A program made the position numbers and the translations under genes. This document shows positions 8,682 through 17,502 of a stretch of DNA of 64,000 bases, piece by piece. The notes beneath the pieces are model-generated. The model saw only the letters and a list, made by a program, of their open reading frames with translations, was not told the DNA's origin and made no database searches. Origin of the DNA: Kluyvera sp036759925 (GTDB lineage: Bacteria > Pseudomonadota > Gammaproteobacteria > Enterobacterales > Enterobacteriaceae); contig NZ_JAPKIB010000004.1 of NCBI RefSeq assembly GCF_036759925.1, forward strand, positions 124,001 to 188,000, written 5' to 3'. Numbering within the stretch: position 1 is the first letter of the stretch; each line of letters begins with the position of its first letter.

Positions 8682-9450
8682 CTTCGAATTCCTCTTTCTG
8701 TGCCGCAGGTTGAGTCGGTTCAGGAGATTTACGTAGCAGATCGATAAGTGCCATGGCTAGCGCGGCGGCGGCAATGGCCAGGACCGGAAGCTTGAGCCAG
8801 GCAGCGGCAACGAAACCAATGATGAAATAAGGGATGTAGACGTTTTTCATCATGATTTTCAGCAGCACGGCAAAACCGATTGCTGGCATGATGCCGCCCG
8901 CGACGCCCAGCCCATCAATCAGACGTTCTGGCAGGACATCAATGGCGGTTTTCGCATGTTCCGCACCGAAGTAAATCGGCAGGAAAGCGCAGAGGAAGTA
9001 GAAAATGCCTAACGCCAGCAGCGCCAGATAGTTGACCCGTTCAATACCTGCGGTATCGGCATTGGCCGCCATACGGTCGCAGCGGGACATGACGCCGGAC
9101 ATCACGGAGAACAGGAAAGTAATGCCCATTTGCACGGCGACAGCAAACGGTACGGCAACACCGACGGCAACATCAGGCTTCACGCCGGTGGTAATGGCAA
9201 ACGTCGTACCCACAATGGTACCGATAATGACGTTCGGTGGTTGGGCACCGGCTAACGGCGCCAGACCCATCCACACCAGCTCCAGCGTACCCCCGGTAAG
9301 AATACCGGTGTGCAGATCGCCCAGAATCAGACCCACCAGCGGCCCCAGCACCACCGGACGGTGCATATGCGTTAACCCGTTGAACATATCCAGGCCTGCA
9401 ATAAAGGCGAGAATGCCTAGTGCAAAAGCCTGTAACAGACTAATTTCCAT
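8671..9450 (-). CDS. agaW: PTS system GalNAc-specific IIC component
   Basis: A 259-residue EIIC-Man-family protein, hydrophobic throughout, with the conserved GLTHMHRPVVLGPLVGL and GLAPLAGAQPPNV stretches near residues 25-77. It is the sugar-binding membrane channel partner of AgaE. K-12 carries an annotated agaW; here it is full length, as expected for a working GalNAc PTS. It lies 10 bp downstream of agaV. Confidence 0.93.
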   Translation of the reverse strand: MEISLLQAFALGILAFIAGLDMFNGLTHMHRPVVLGPLVGLILGDLHTGILTGGTLELVWMGLAPLAGAQPPNVIIGTIVGTTFAITTGVKPDVAVGVAVPFAVAVQMGITFLFSVMSGVMSRCDRMAANADTAGIERVNYLALLALGIFYFLCAFLPIYFGAEHAKTAIDVLPERLIDGLGVAGGIMPAIGFAVLLKIMMKNVYIPYFIIGFVAAAWLKLPVLAIAAAALAMALIDLLRKSPEPTQPAAQKEEFEDGI

Positions 9451-9460
9451 TGTGAATCCC

Positions 9461-9934
9461 TCAAAGTAGTTTAAAGAGATCCAAAGCAGGTTCTGTCGGA
9501 ACGCCCTGAACGAAGCATTCCACTCCGGCGGCCTTCAGGCCGTTGAACGCGTTGATATCATTGGCGTCGACAGAAACGGTTTTGGCAATTTGTTGCTTAC
9601 CTTCGGCGTAGTGCATGTTTCCTACGTTGATGCGGGTGACGGGAACGCCGCCTTCAACCAGCTTAAGAAAATCAGCCGGCGTTCTGCACACCAGCAAAAT
9701 TTTCTGCCGGTCAGCAGCGCGGTGAATATTGTCGATAACTTTCTGTAGTGACCAGAAACGCACGGCTATCCCTTCAGCCAGTACCATTTCCATCAGATTC
9801 TGCTGCACGGTGTCTTCCGCGACTTCGTCATTGGCGACCAATACCAGATTTGCCCCCGCAAACCCGACCCACTGCACGCCGACCTGACCATGAATCAGTC
9901 TTTCATCGATGCGGCTGAGTACGATATTTGGCAT
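9461..9934 (-). CDS. agaV: PTS system GalNAc-specific IIB component
   Basis: A 157-residue EIIB-Man-type protein. The phospho-accepting residue is His15 in RIDERLIHGQV. The start chosen, ATG at 9934, is preceded by AGAGGA and gives the standard family length; a longer frame reaching back to 10036 would run into kbaZ and lacks homology there. It accepts phosphate from AgaF and phosphorylates GalNAc during import through AgaW/AgaE. Confidence 0.93.
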   Translation of the reverse strand: MPNIVLSRIDERLIHGQVGVQWVGFAGANLVLVANDEVAEDTVQQNLMEMVLAEGIAVRFWSLQKVIDNIHRAADRQKILLVCRTPADFLKLVEGGVPVTRINVGNMHYAEGKQQIAKTVSVDANDINAFNGLKAAGVECFVQGVPTEPALDLFKLL

Positions 9935-9953
9935 AGCGCTTTCCTCTTTGTTG

Positions 9954-11249
9954 TTATTCGTTATGAGACGGAACGCCCTGACAGGCGGCGTGGTACTGCT
10001 GAAGTATGTCCTGAATATGGTTAATGATGAGTTCACGCGGTGTGGCGTTGAGATCTCCCTCGCGTACTTTTACGTACTGTAAAGGGAGGTACTGGCTGAT
10101 GAGCGGCAAGGGAATGGGTTCATCCGCCAGATTGCGTACCAGCCTTTCAAAAGCTTCATCAATTTGGCTGTCTGGCCAGTAGTAGCGAACACGGTCAGAG
10201 TAGCTATAGCCACGGGCCAGACGGCGGGCGTTGCCATCGCCGTGGTAGTGGCTTTGCCAGTATTCCGGGCGATCGAGCATCACGGTTTCAAGGACATGGC
10301 GCAGACCAGAGCAGGCTTTGGCGGGAAGCAGTTCCTCTTCAATCGCTGCCAGTGAGAACAGCGCTTCGCGCAGGGCGAAGGTCAGCCCCGGGCCGACTTT
10401 CAGAATAGCGAAATGATCTTTCACTAACTGACGCAGCGACTGCGGTGTCTGATAATCCGTGGAGTGGGCTTCGAAGACCAGCGTGTCATAGGCTTCCACC
10501 ATTCTGCTCAGTGCGACCGCTTTCTGCGGCTGGTAATCAATAATGTGGGTATGGTCAAACTCAACGCCCGGCTGGACAACCAGCGCGATAATGCGTGGCC
10601 AGATGGCATCCAGTCCTTGCTTTTCAAACGCATGGTGGTGCGCTTCCAGCGTGGCTCGAGCGGCATCAGGCGTCGTGACGGCGAGTTCAGTTAATGCTTC
10701 GTGGGCACCGCCAGGTACGGGAACTTCGGTGCCAATAACGTACACAAGATCCGATTCGCCAAAGTGTTCAGTGCAGGTCTGCTCGGCAATTTTAGCCAGA
10801 CGAGCCGCGCGCTCGGCAACGATCGCATCGGTTAATGGAACGGGATCGCCCTCGCAGGACATGCTGCAATCGAGGTGGATCTTTTTAAAGCCAGCCGCCA
10901 CATAGCTTTTGATCAGATCGTCGGCGTTATTCATCGCTTGATCGGCTGGCAGATTTTGCCAGCGGTTAGGACCAAGATGATCGCCCCCCAGAATCAGGCG
11001 ATCCTGCGGGAAGTGCAGTGAATCAGCCAACTCGCAGACAAAGTGGCGAAAATCCGCCGGGGTCATGCCGGTATAGCCGCCAAACTGATCGACCTGGTTC
11101 GACGTTGCTTCAATGAGCAGCGGGGTCTGTTTTGCCTGGGCATAACGAATGGCGGATTCGAGTACCAGTGGATGCGCGGAACAAACGGCATAAATTCCGT
11201 TTGTGTTCCCCCGTTTGTGCTGCTCCACCATAGTGGTAAGATATTTCAC
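9954..11249 (-). CDS. kbaZ: Tagatose-1,6-bisphosphate aldolase accessory subunit
   Basis: A 431-residue GatZ/KbaZ-family protein with the typical stretches CSAHPLVLESAIRYA, GGDHLGPN and IGTEVPVPGGAHE. It is the non-catalytic subunit needed for activity and stability of the KbaY aldolase. I chose GTG at 11249 as start: it follows GGAGAGGAAA closely and aligns with the E. coli N terminus (MKHLTEM). An in-frame TTG at 11261 is less likely. It is the first gene of the kbaZ-agaVWEFA operon and is divergent from agaR, across a region with four AgaR-like boxes. Confidence 0.93.
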   Translation of the reverse strand: MKYLTTMVEQHKRGNTNGIYAVCSAHPLVLESAIRYAQAKQTPLLIEATSNQVDQFGGYTGMTPADFRHFVCELADSLHFPQDRLILGGDHLGPNRWQNLPADQAMNNADDLIKSYVAAGFKKIHLDCSMSCEGDPVPLTDAIVAERAARLAKIAEQTCTEHFGESDLVYVIGTEVPVPGGAHEALTELAVTTPDAARATLEAHHHAFEKQGLDAIWPRIIALVVQPGVEFDHTHIIDYQPQKAVALSRMVEAYDTLVFEAHSTDYQTPQSLRQLVKDHFAILKVGPGLTFALREALFSLAAIEEELLPAKACSGLRHVLETVMLDRPEYWQSHYHGDGNARRLARGYSYSDRVRYYWPDSQIDEAFERLVRNLADEPIPLPLISQYLPLQYVKVREGDLNATPRELIINHIQDILQQYHAACQGVPSHNE

Positions 11250-11284
11250 TTTCCTCTCCAACTCAGATTGTAATGATACTTATC

Positions 11285-11478
11285 TTTCGTTTTGTTTCAT
11301 TTAATACTGCGTTACGAGGATTTAAAAATAAAATGAAAGATTTCCATTTTCGGATCTGTTTCACAAAAGAAACATAATGAAAGCTTTCTTGTGAGGGTTT
11401 GTCGTCGTACGAGGCCTTTTTAAGGCTTGCATTCCGATAAAAGAAAGGTGTTAATAAGCAAAAAGAAATGAAACGAAA
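11285..11478. promoter_or_regulatory. AgaR operator array between kbaZ and agaR
   Basis: Four AgaR-type boxes are visible: 11285-11302 (plus, full match to the core TTTCRTTTYRTTTYNYTT), 11321-11338 (minus, about 15 of 18), 11365-11382 (minus, 17 of 18) and 11461-11478 (minus, full match), the last just upstream of the agaR ribosome-binding site. They can serve both the kbaZ operon promoter and agaR autoregulation. Confidence 0.82.
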
Positions 11479-11499
11479 GAATTAATCAAAGGAATCTCT

Positions 11500-12309
11500 A
11501 TGAGCAACACCGACTCTTCTGCCGATAAGCGTGTGACCGGAACCAGTGAAAGACGCGAGCAGATTATCCAGCGGTTGCGGCAGCAGGGTAGCGTGCAGGT
11601 AAACGATCTTTCTGAATGGTTCGGCGTATCAACGGTAACGATCCGTAACGATCTGGCTTTCCTGGAGAAGCAGGGCATTGCGGTGCGTGCCTACGGCGGC
11701 GCACTTATCTGTGATAGCAATACGCCAGCGACCGAACCCTCTGTCGAAGATAAAAGCTCTCTGAATACGGCGGTGAAGCGTAGCATCGCAAAAGCCGCCG
11801 TGGAGCTGATCAAACCCGGCCACCGCGTCATTCTTGACTCCGGTACCACTACTTATGAAATTGCCCGGTTGATGCGCCAGCATACGGATGTGATTGCCAT
11901 GACTAACGGCATGAACGTTGCGAATGCGTTGCTGGAGTCAGAAGGCGTTGAGCTGCTGATGACCGGCGGCCACCTGCGTCGTCAGTCGCAGTCGTTTTAC
12001 GGCGACCAGGCGGAGCAGTCGTTACAGAATTACCACTTCGACATTCTGTTCCTTGGCGTCGATGCCATTGATCTCGAGCGCGGTATCAGCACGCATAATG
12101 AAGACGAAGCCCGGCTTAACCGCCGGATGTGTGAAGTGGCTGAACGCATTGTCGTTGTCACGGATTCGACGAAATTTAACCGCTCCAGCCTGCATAAGAT
12201 TATTGATACACAGCGCATTGATGTGATTATTGTCGATGAGGGTGTGCCGAATGAAAGTCTGGAAGGGTTGCGTCGACAGGGCATTGAGGTGATTTTGGTG
12301 AGCGCATAA
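11500..12309 (+). CDS. agaR: DeoR-family repressor of the GalNAc regulon
   Basis: A 269-residue DeoR-family regulator. The N-terminal helix-turn-helix lies near residues 20-65 (SVQVNDLSEWFGVSTVTIRN), followed by the effector-binding domain with LDSGTTTYEIA and LFLGVDAIDLERGISTHNEDEA. AgaR represses the aga promoters until an amino sugar phosphate intermediate appears. A ribosome-binding site AAAGGA precedes the ATG. Boxes on both sides of its promoter indicate autoregulation. The E. coli prlF-yhaV toxin-antitoxin pair that lies next to agaR is absent here. Confidence 0.95.
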   Translation: MSNTDSSADKRVTGTSERREQIIQRLRQQGSVQVNDLSEWFGVSTVTIRNDLAFLEKQGIAVRAYGGALICDSNTPATEPSVEDKSSLNTAVKRSIAKAAVELIKPGHRVILDSGTTTYEIARLMRQHTDVIAMTNGMNVANALLESEGVELLMTGGHLRRQSQSFYGDQAEQSLQNYHFDILFLGVDAIDLERGISTHNEDEARLNRRMCEVAERIVVVTDSTKFNRSSLHKIIDTQRIDVIIVDEGVPNESLEGLRRQGIEVILVSA

Positions 12310-12313
12310 AAAA

Positions 12314-12346
12314 CGGGAGGCATGATTGCCTCCCGATGACGTTTTT
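12314..12346. terminator. Bidirectional terminator between agaR and garD
   Basis: Arms CGGGAGGCA and TGCCTCCCG with a 4-nt loop form a strong hairpin, followed after a short gap by T5 on the plus strand and preceded by an A-rich run (T-rich on the minus strand). The genes on both sides converge on it. Confidence 0.8.
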
Positions 12347-12363
12347 CATTCAATATCGGGGAA

Positions 12364-13935
12364 TCAGGTCACCGGCGCCGGGTTAAACACCGCCAGCTGG
12401 TTATGCAGCCCCCACTGATCCGAGAAGGTTTTCTTCCGCCCGCTCGCGACATCCAGAATAAACTCAAACAGCTTCGTGCCAACATCCTCAATCGTCTCTT
12501 CGCCTGTCGCGATGGTCCCGGCGTTAATATCCATTAAGTCATACCAGCGGTTCGCCAGCTCGGTGCGGGTGGCCATCTTAATGACCGGCACGGCCATCAG
12601 GCCGTAAGGCGTACCGCGGCCGGTGGTGAAGACCTGCACGGTAATGCCGGAGGCCACCTGTTGGGTGCCGCAGACGAAATCGCTCGCCGGGGTGGCGGCA
12701 TAAATCAGGCCGCGTTTGGTTGGGCGCTGGCCCGGCGACAGCACTTCCACGATGGCGCTCTTGCCTGATTTGGCAATAGAGCCCAGCGCTTTTTCTACCA
12801 CGTTTGCCAGACCGCCTTTTTTGTTGCCCGGAGACGGGTTGGCGCTGCGGTCGGTTTGGCCCATATCGAGGTAGTTATCGTACCAGGCCATCTCTTCCAG
12901 CAGGCGTTTACCGACCTCTTCGTTGATGGCGCGCGGGGTGAGCAGGTGGATGGCGTCACGCACTTCGGTGACTTCTGAGAACATGACGGTTGCGCCGCAG
13001 CGAACCAGCAGATCGGACGCGTAGCCCACTGCCGGGTTGGCGGTGACGCCGGAGAAGGCATCGCTGCCGCCACACTGCATCCCAACGACCAATTCAGACG
13101 CCGGGCAAGTTTCACGCTGGCGTTTATTGAGTTTTTCCAGGTGGCGTTCGGCCACCTGCAGAATGTCGTCCACCATTGATCTAAAGCCGACATGCTGTTC
13201 GTCCTGCAGGCGCACAATGCTGGCGCTGTCGACCGGGATGCTCTGCACATCTTCGGTCCCTTGCAGCAGGCGTTCTGGCTGCAGTTTTTCGCAGCCGAGG
13301 CCGACCACCATCACTTCGCCGCCAAAGTTCGGGTTCAGGGCGAGGTTATGGATGGTGCGGATCGGCACGATGGCCGCCGGGGCATTAATCGCCACGCCGC
13401 AGCCGTACAGGTGGTTAAGGCCTACCACGCCATCGACGTTCGGGTATTTTGGCAGCAGATCGCGTTCAATAATCTTGACCACGTAATCCACCACGCCCGC
13501 CACGCAGTGCACGCTGGTGGAGATGCCCAGCAGGTTTTTCGTGCCGACGCTGCCGTCGGCGTTGCGGTAGCCTTCGAAGGTGTAGCCTTCCAGCGGCGGC
13601 AGCGCTTCCGGCACTTTGGTGGCTAGCGGGAGCGTGTTCAACGGCGGCGCTTCCGGCAGAATGACCGTGGACTCATCAATCCAGCTGCCCTTCACGATAT
13701 CGCGAACGGCATAGCCGATGACCTCGCCGTAGCGGATAATCTCGCCACGTTCGGGAATATCCACCAGAGCCACTTTATGCCCCTGGGGAATATGTTCAAT
13801 TAATTCCAGACCATCAGGAAAACGCGTTCCTGCTTTTAATCCGTTATCGTTAACAATAATCGCCACATTATCAGTGTCGTGCACTTTAATATAAAAAGCA
13901 GTCGGCGATTCTTGTCTGATTTCAATGTTAGCCAT
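12364..13935 (-). CDS. garD: D-galactarate dehydratase
   Basis: A 523-residue enzyme of the UxaA/GarD hydro-lyase family, the same length as E. coli GarD and nearly identical over long stretches. It dehydrates galactarate to 5-keto-4-deoxyglucarate. The N-terminal SAF-like domain (about 1-95) is followed by the catalytic part with NHLYGCGVAINAPA, VGMQCGGSDAFSG and NPSPGNKKGG. It is divergent from garPLRK, which carries the following pathway steps; both are likely activated by CdaR, whose gene is elsewhere. Confidence 0.97.
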   Translation of the reverse strand: MANIEIRQESPTAFYIKVHDTDNVAIIVNDNGLKAGTRFPDGLELIEHIPQGHKVALVDIPERGEIIRYGEVIGYAVRDIVKGSWIDESTVILPEAPPLNTLPLATKVPEALPPLEGYTFEGYRNADGSVGTKNLLGISTSVHCVAGVVDYVVKIIERDLLPKYPNVDGVVGLNHLYGCGVAINAPAAIVPIRTIHNLALNPNFGGEVMVVGLGCEKLQPERLLQGTEDVQSIPVDSASIVRLQDEQHVGFRSMVDDILQVAERHLEKLNKRQRETCPASELVVGMQCGGSDAFSGVTANPAVGYASDLLVRCGATVMFSEVTEVRDAIHLLTPRAINEEVGKRLLEEMAWYDNYLDMGQTDRSANPSPGNKKGGLANVVEKALGSIAKSGKSAIVEVLSPGQRPTKRGLIYAATPASDFVCGTQQVASGITVQVFTTGRGTPYGLMAVPVIKMATRTELANRWYDLMDINAGTIATGEETIEDVGTKLFEFILDVASGRKKTFSDQWGLHNQLAVFNPAPVT

Positions 13936-14058
13936 TGTCCAGTATTCTCCAGCCAGCGGGGCAAAAAATAAAAGATATAAGTGTTAGGGTTTTCATTATT
14001 GAAAATAAGAACACTTTGATTATGGAATAAAGCATGTCAGGTGTTGAAGTTTAAAAAT

Positions 14059-14198
14059 GTGATAAAGATCACTTATTATCGTGATGCCGCTTGGCGCAAG
14101 GGTATCAAAGCGTGAAATTGTGCATCAGCGCCCAGTGTTGTGTGCATATGTATAACTAAAAGATTTTTTTAAGCATTGAAATTGTGTTTTTGCACAAT
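14059..14198. promoter_or_regulatory. Control region between garD and garP: CRP site and palindrome
   Basis: The 413-bp gap holds TGTGATAAAGATCACT (14059-14074), a close match to the CRP consensus, and the inverted repeat ATTGTG-N6-CACAAT (14181-14198). A related half, ATTGTGCA, is at 14117-14124. The ATTGTGCA-type elements are candidate CdaR operators, because CdaR activates garD and garPLRK in E. coli; that assignment is inference. The remainder of the gap is low-GC with no further recognisable gene. Confidence 0.6.
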
Positions 14199-14348
14199 GT
14201 CTGGCGCTGATTTCCTGATTATACTGAATCCCGATTTCATAGTGACTTATTTGTTTTTTAGCCGCTTGTTATCAATAAATAATCAGCGAAATACTGCCTT
14301 AATAATAACAATATAATTAAGGCGCTCTGTGCCCCCGAGGATAATAAA

Positions 14349-15689
14349 ATGATACATGATACAGCTGATGTTTCTGGATCAACGAAAGGAATGCCGACTC
14401 GTTATTTAATTTTGTTAGTTATTTTTATTGTTACGGCCGTTAACTATGCTGACCGTGCCACACTCTCCATTGCCGGTACATCGGTGGCGAAAGAGCTGGG
14501 GCTTAGCGCGGTAGAAATGGGGTATATCTTCTCTGCGTTCGGTTGGGCTTATTTGCTCATGCAGATCCCCGGTGGTTGGTTACTGGATAAATTTGGTTCG
14601 AAGAAAGTGTACACCTACAGCCTGTTCTTCTGGTCGCTGTTCACTTTCCTGCAGGGCTTTGTTGGTTTCTTCCCATTAGCGTGGGCAGGCATCTCCATGT
14701 TCTTTATGCGCTTTATGTTGGGTTTCTCCGAAGCGCCATCTTTCCCTGCGAACGCCCGTATCGTGGCGGCCTGGTTCCCGACCAAAGAACGCGGTACCGC
14801 ATCCGCTATCTTTAACTCCGCGCAGTATTTCTCGTTAGCGCTGTTCTCTCCGCTGCTGGGTTGGCTGACCTTCGCCTGGGGCTGGGAACACGTCTTTACC
14901 GTCATGGGCGTGATTGGCTTAGTGCTGACCGGGATGTGGGTGAAGTTTGTTCACAACCCAACCGACCATCCACGTATGTCCAAAGACGAGCTGAAGTTTA
15001 TTGCGGATAACGGCGCCGTGGTTGATATGGACCATAAAAAGCCGGGCAGCGATGCGGCAAAAGGTCCGAAGCTGGAGTACATCAAGCAGTTACTCAGCAG
15101 CCGTATGATGTTAGGGATCTTCTTTGGTCAGTACTTCCTGAACACCATTACCTGGTTCTTCCTCACCTGGTTCCCGATTTACCTGGTGCAGGATAAAGGG
15201 ATGTCGATTCTGAAAGTAGGGCTTGTGGCGTCTATCCCGGCGCTGTGTGGCTTTGCCGGTGGCGTGCTGGGCGGTCTGTTCTCTGACTACCTGATCCGCC
15301 GCGGCTGTACGCTGACCTTTGCTCGTAAGCTGCCTATCGTGCTGGGCATGCTGTTGGCATCGACGATTATTCTGTGTAACTACACCGATAACACCGCGCT
15401 GGTGGTAACCCTGATGGCGCTGGCATTCTTCGGTAAAGGCTTTGGTGCACTCGGCTGGCCGGTTATCTCCGATGTGGCACCGAAAGAGATTGTTGGGCTG
15501 TGCGGCGGGCTGTTTAACGTCTTCGGCAACGTGGCGTCTATCGTCACTCCGCTGGTGATTGGCTATATCGTGAGTGAGCTGCACTCCTTTAATGGCGCAC
15601 TGATTTTTGTAGGCTGCTCTGCGCTGATGATGATGGTTTGCTACCTGTTCGTGGTAGGCGACATCAAACGTCTGGAACTGCGTAAGTAA
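14349..15689 (+). CDS. garP: Galactarate/glucarate MFS transporter
   Basis: A 446-residue MFS protein of the anion:cation symporter family with 12 predicted membrane segments. Near-identity to E. coli GarP runs through NYADRATLSIAG, PGGWLLDKFGSKK and FSEAPSFPANARIVAAWFP. It imports galactarate, glucarate and probably glycerate. It is the first gene of garPLRK. The ATG follows GAGGATAATAAA. Only the first 16 or so residues diverge from K-12. Confidence 0.96.
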   Translation: MIHDTADVSGSTKGMPTRYLILLVIFIVTAVNYADRATLSIAGTSVAKELGLSAVEMGYIFSAFGWAYLLMQIPGGWLLDKFGSKKVYTYSLFFWSLFTFLQGFVGFFPLAWAGISMFFMRFMLGFSEAPSFPANARIVAAWFPTKERGTASAIFNSAQYFSLALFSPLLGWLTFAWGWEHVFTVMGVIGLVLTGMWVKFVHNPTDHPRMSKDELKFIADNGAVVDMDHKKPGSDAAKGPKLEYIKQLLSSRMMLGIFFGQYFLNTITWFFLTWFPIYLVQDKGMSILKVGLVASIPALCGFAGGVLGGLFSDYLIRRGCTLTFARKLPIVLGMLLASTIILCNYTDNTALVVTLMALAFFGKGFGALGWPVISDVAPKEIVGLCGGLFNVFGNVASIVTPLVIGYIVSELHSFNGALIFVGCSALMMMVCYLFVVGDIKRLELRK

Positions 15690-15715
15690 GCCACGACTAA
15701 CTTAAGGTAATGAAA

Positions 15716-16486
15716 ATGGATAACGCGATTTTCCCTAACAAATTCAAAGCGGCACTGGCTGCCAAACAGGTTCAGATTGGCTGCTGGTCCGCACTCTCCA
15801 GCCCAATCAGCACTGAAGTGTTAGGACTGGCTGGTTTCGACTGGCTGGTACTGGACGGTGAGCATGCGCCGAACGACGTGACGACGCTCATCCCGCAGTT
15901 GATGGCCTTAAAAGGCAGCGCGAGCGCACCGGTGGTGCGTATCCCGACCAACGAGCCGGTGATTATCAAGCGTATGCTGGATATCGGTTTCTACAACTTC
16001 CTGATTCCATTCGTAGAAACCGAAGAAGAAGCCGCGCAGGCGGTCTCTTCTACTCGCTATCCGCCAGAAGGCATTCGCGGTGTATCCGTTTCGCATCGCG
16101 GCAACATGTTTGGCACCGTGCCGGATTACTTCGCGCAGTCCAATAAGAACATCACCATCCTGGTGCAGATCGAGAGCCAGCTGGGCGTCGACAACGTTGA
16201 TGCTATTGCCGCTACCGACGGCGTTGACGGGATCTTCGTCGGCCCAAGCGACCTGGCCGCCGCGTTAGGCCATCTGGGCAACGCTTCTCACCCGGAAGTG
16301 CAGCAAGCGATTCAACACATTTTCGCCCGTGCCAAAGCGCACGGTAAGCCGAGCGGCATTCTGGCGCCGGTAGAAGCCGATGCGCGCCGCTATCTGGAGT
16401 GGGGCGCAACCTTTGTGGCGGTTGGCAGCGATCTGGGCGTGTTCCGCGCCGGTACGCAGAAGCTGGCCGACGCCTTCAAGAAGTAA
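15716..16486 (+). CDS. garL: 5-keto-4-deoxy-D-glucarate aldolase
   Basis: A 256-residue class II aldolase of the HpcH/HpaI family. It cleaves 5-keto-4-deoxyglucarate to pyruvate and tartronate semialdehyde. The conserved WLVLDGEHAPND, RVSVSHRGN-like, IVQIESQ-type and GIFVGPSDLAAALG motifs are present. I prefer ATG 15716 to an in-frame ATG at 15710: it gives the E. coli length (256) and better spacing from AAGGT. It begins 26 bp after garP. Confidence 0.96.
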   Translation: MDNAIFPNKFKAALAAKQVQIGCWSALSSPISTEVLGLAGFDWLVLDGEHAPNDVTTLIPQLMALKGSASAPVVRIPTNEPVIIKRMLDIGFYNFLIPFVETEEEAAQAVSSTRYPPEGIRGVSVSHRGNMFGTVPDYFAQSNKNITILVQIESQLGVDNVDAIAATDGVDGIFVGPSDLAAALGHLGNASHPEVQQAIQHIFARAKAHGKPSGILAPVEADARRYLEWGATFVAVGSDLGVFRAGTQKLADAFKK

Positions 16487-16522
16487 CCACCACCGAATAC
16501 ACACACATTTGAGGAAATGACG

Positions 16523-17407
16523 ATGAAAGTTGGTTTTATTGGCCTGGGTATCATGGGTAAACCGATGAGTAAAAATCTGCTGAAAGCAGGTTACTCGCTG
16601 GTGGTTTCTGACCGTAATCCTGAAACGATCGCTGAAGTGATTGCCGCCGGTGCCGAAACGGCAACCACGGCAAAAGCGATTGCCGAGCAGTGTGATGTGA
16701 TCATCACCATGCTGCCAAACTCTCCGCACGTGAAAGACGTGGCGCTGGGCGAAAACGGCATTATCGAAGGCGCGAAGCCGGGCACCGTGCTTATCGACAT
16801 GAGTTCGATTGCCCCGCTGGCCAGCCGTGAAATTAGCGATGCGCTGAAGGCGAAGGGCGTAGAGATGCTGGATGCGCCGGTCAGCGGCGGTGAGCCAAAA
16901 GCCATCGACGGTACGCTGTCGGTGATGGTAGGCGGTGATAAAGCTATCTTCGATAAGTACTACGACCTGATGAAAGCGATGGCGGGTTCGGTGGTACATA
17001 CCGGCGACATCGGTGCGGGTAATGTCACCAAGCTGGCAAACCAGGTGATCGTGGCGCTGAACATTGCGGCGATGTCTGAAGCGCTGACTCTGGCGACCAA
17101 AGCGGGCGTGAACCCGGATCTGGTTTATCAGGCGATTCGCGGCGGTCTGGCGGGCAGCACCGTGCTGGACGCGAAAGCACCGATGGTGATGGACCGTAAC
17201 TTCAAGCCAGGTTTCCGTATCGACCTGCATATTAAAGATTTGGCGAACGCCCTGGATACCTCGCACGGCGTCGGTGCACAGCTGCCGCTGACCGCGGCGG
17301 TGATGGAAATGATGCAGGCGCTGCGTGCCGATGGTCTGGGAACCGCCGACCATAGCGCTCTGGCGTGCTATTACGAGAAGCTGGCGAAAGTGGAAGTCAC
17401 TCGCTAA
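16523..17407 (+). CDS. garR: Tartronate semialdehyde reductase
   Basis: A 294-residue beta-hydroxyacid dehydrogenase. An N-terminal NAD-binding fold (GFIGLGIMGKPMSKNL) is followed by the DAPVSGGEPKA substrate motif and the catalytic lysine in GAGNVTKLANQ. It reduces tartronate semialdehyde to D-glycerate. The start at 16523 (MKVGFIG) matches the family; an ATG two codons earlier is less likely. It lies 36 bp after garL in the same operon, with GAGGAAA as ribosome-binding site. Confidence 0.97.
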   Translation: MKVGFIGLGIMGKPMSKNLLKAGYSLVVSDRNPETIAEVIAAGAETATTAKAIAEQCDVIITMLPNSPHVKDVALGENGIIEGAKPGTVLIDMSSIAPLASREISDALKAKGVEMLDAPVSGGEPKAIDGTLSVMVGGDKAIFDKYYDLMKAMAGSVVHTGDIGAGNVTKLANQVIVALNIAAMSEALTLATKAGVNPDLVYQAIRGGLAGSTVLDAKAPMVMDRNFKPGFRIDLHIKDLANALDTSHGVGAQLPLTAAVMEMMQALRADGLGTADHSALACYYEKLAKVEVTR

Positions 17408-17414
17408 GGACGTT

Positions 17415-17493
17415 GTGCCCGGCGGCGCATTGCGTGCCGGGCTTACAGGGTAGGCCGGAGCTGTGAAACGCCCTCCGGCGTCGTGCGCTAATA
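17415..17493. repeat. REP-like element between garR and garK
   Basis: Two GC-rich imperfect palindromes with REP-style segments (GCCCGGCGGCGC, GTGCCGGGC, then GTAGGCCGGAG and CCTCCGGCGTCG) fill the intercistronic gap. Such elements often stabilise upstream mRNA in operons. Confidence 0.75.
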
Positions 17494-17502
17494 GGCTCAG
17501 AT

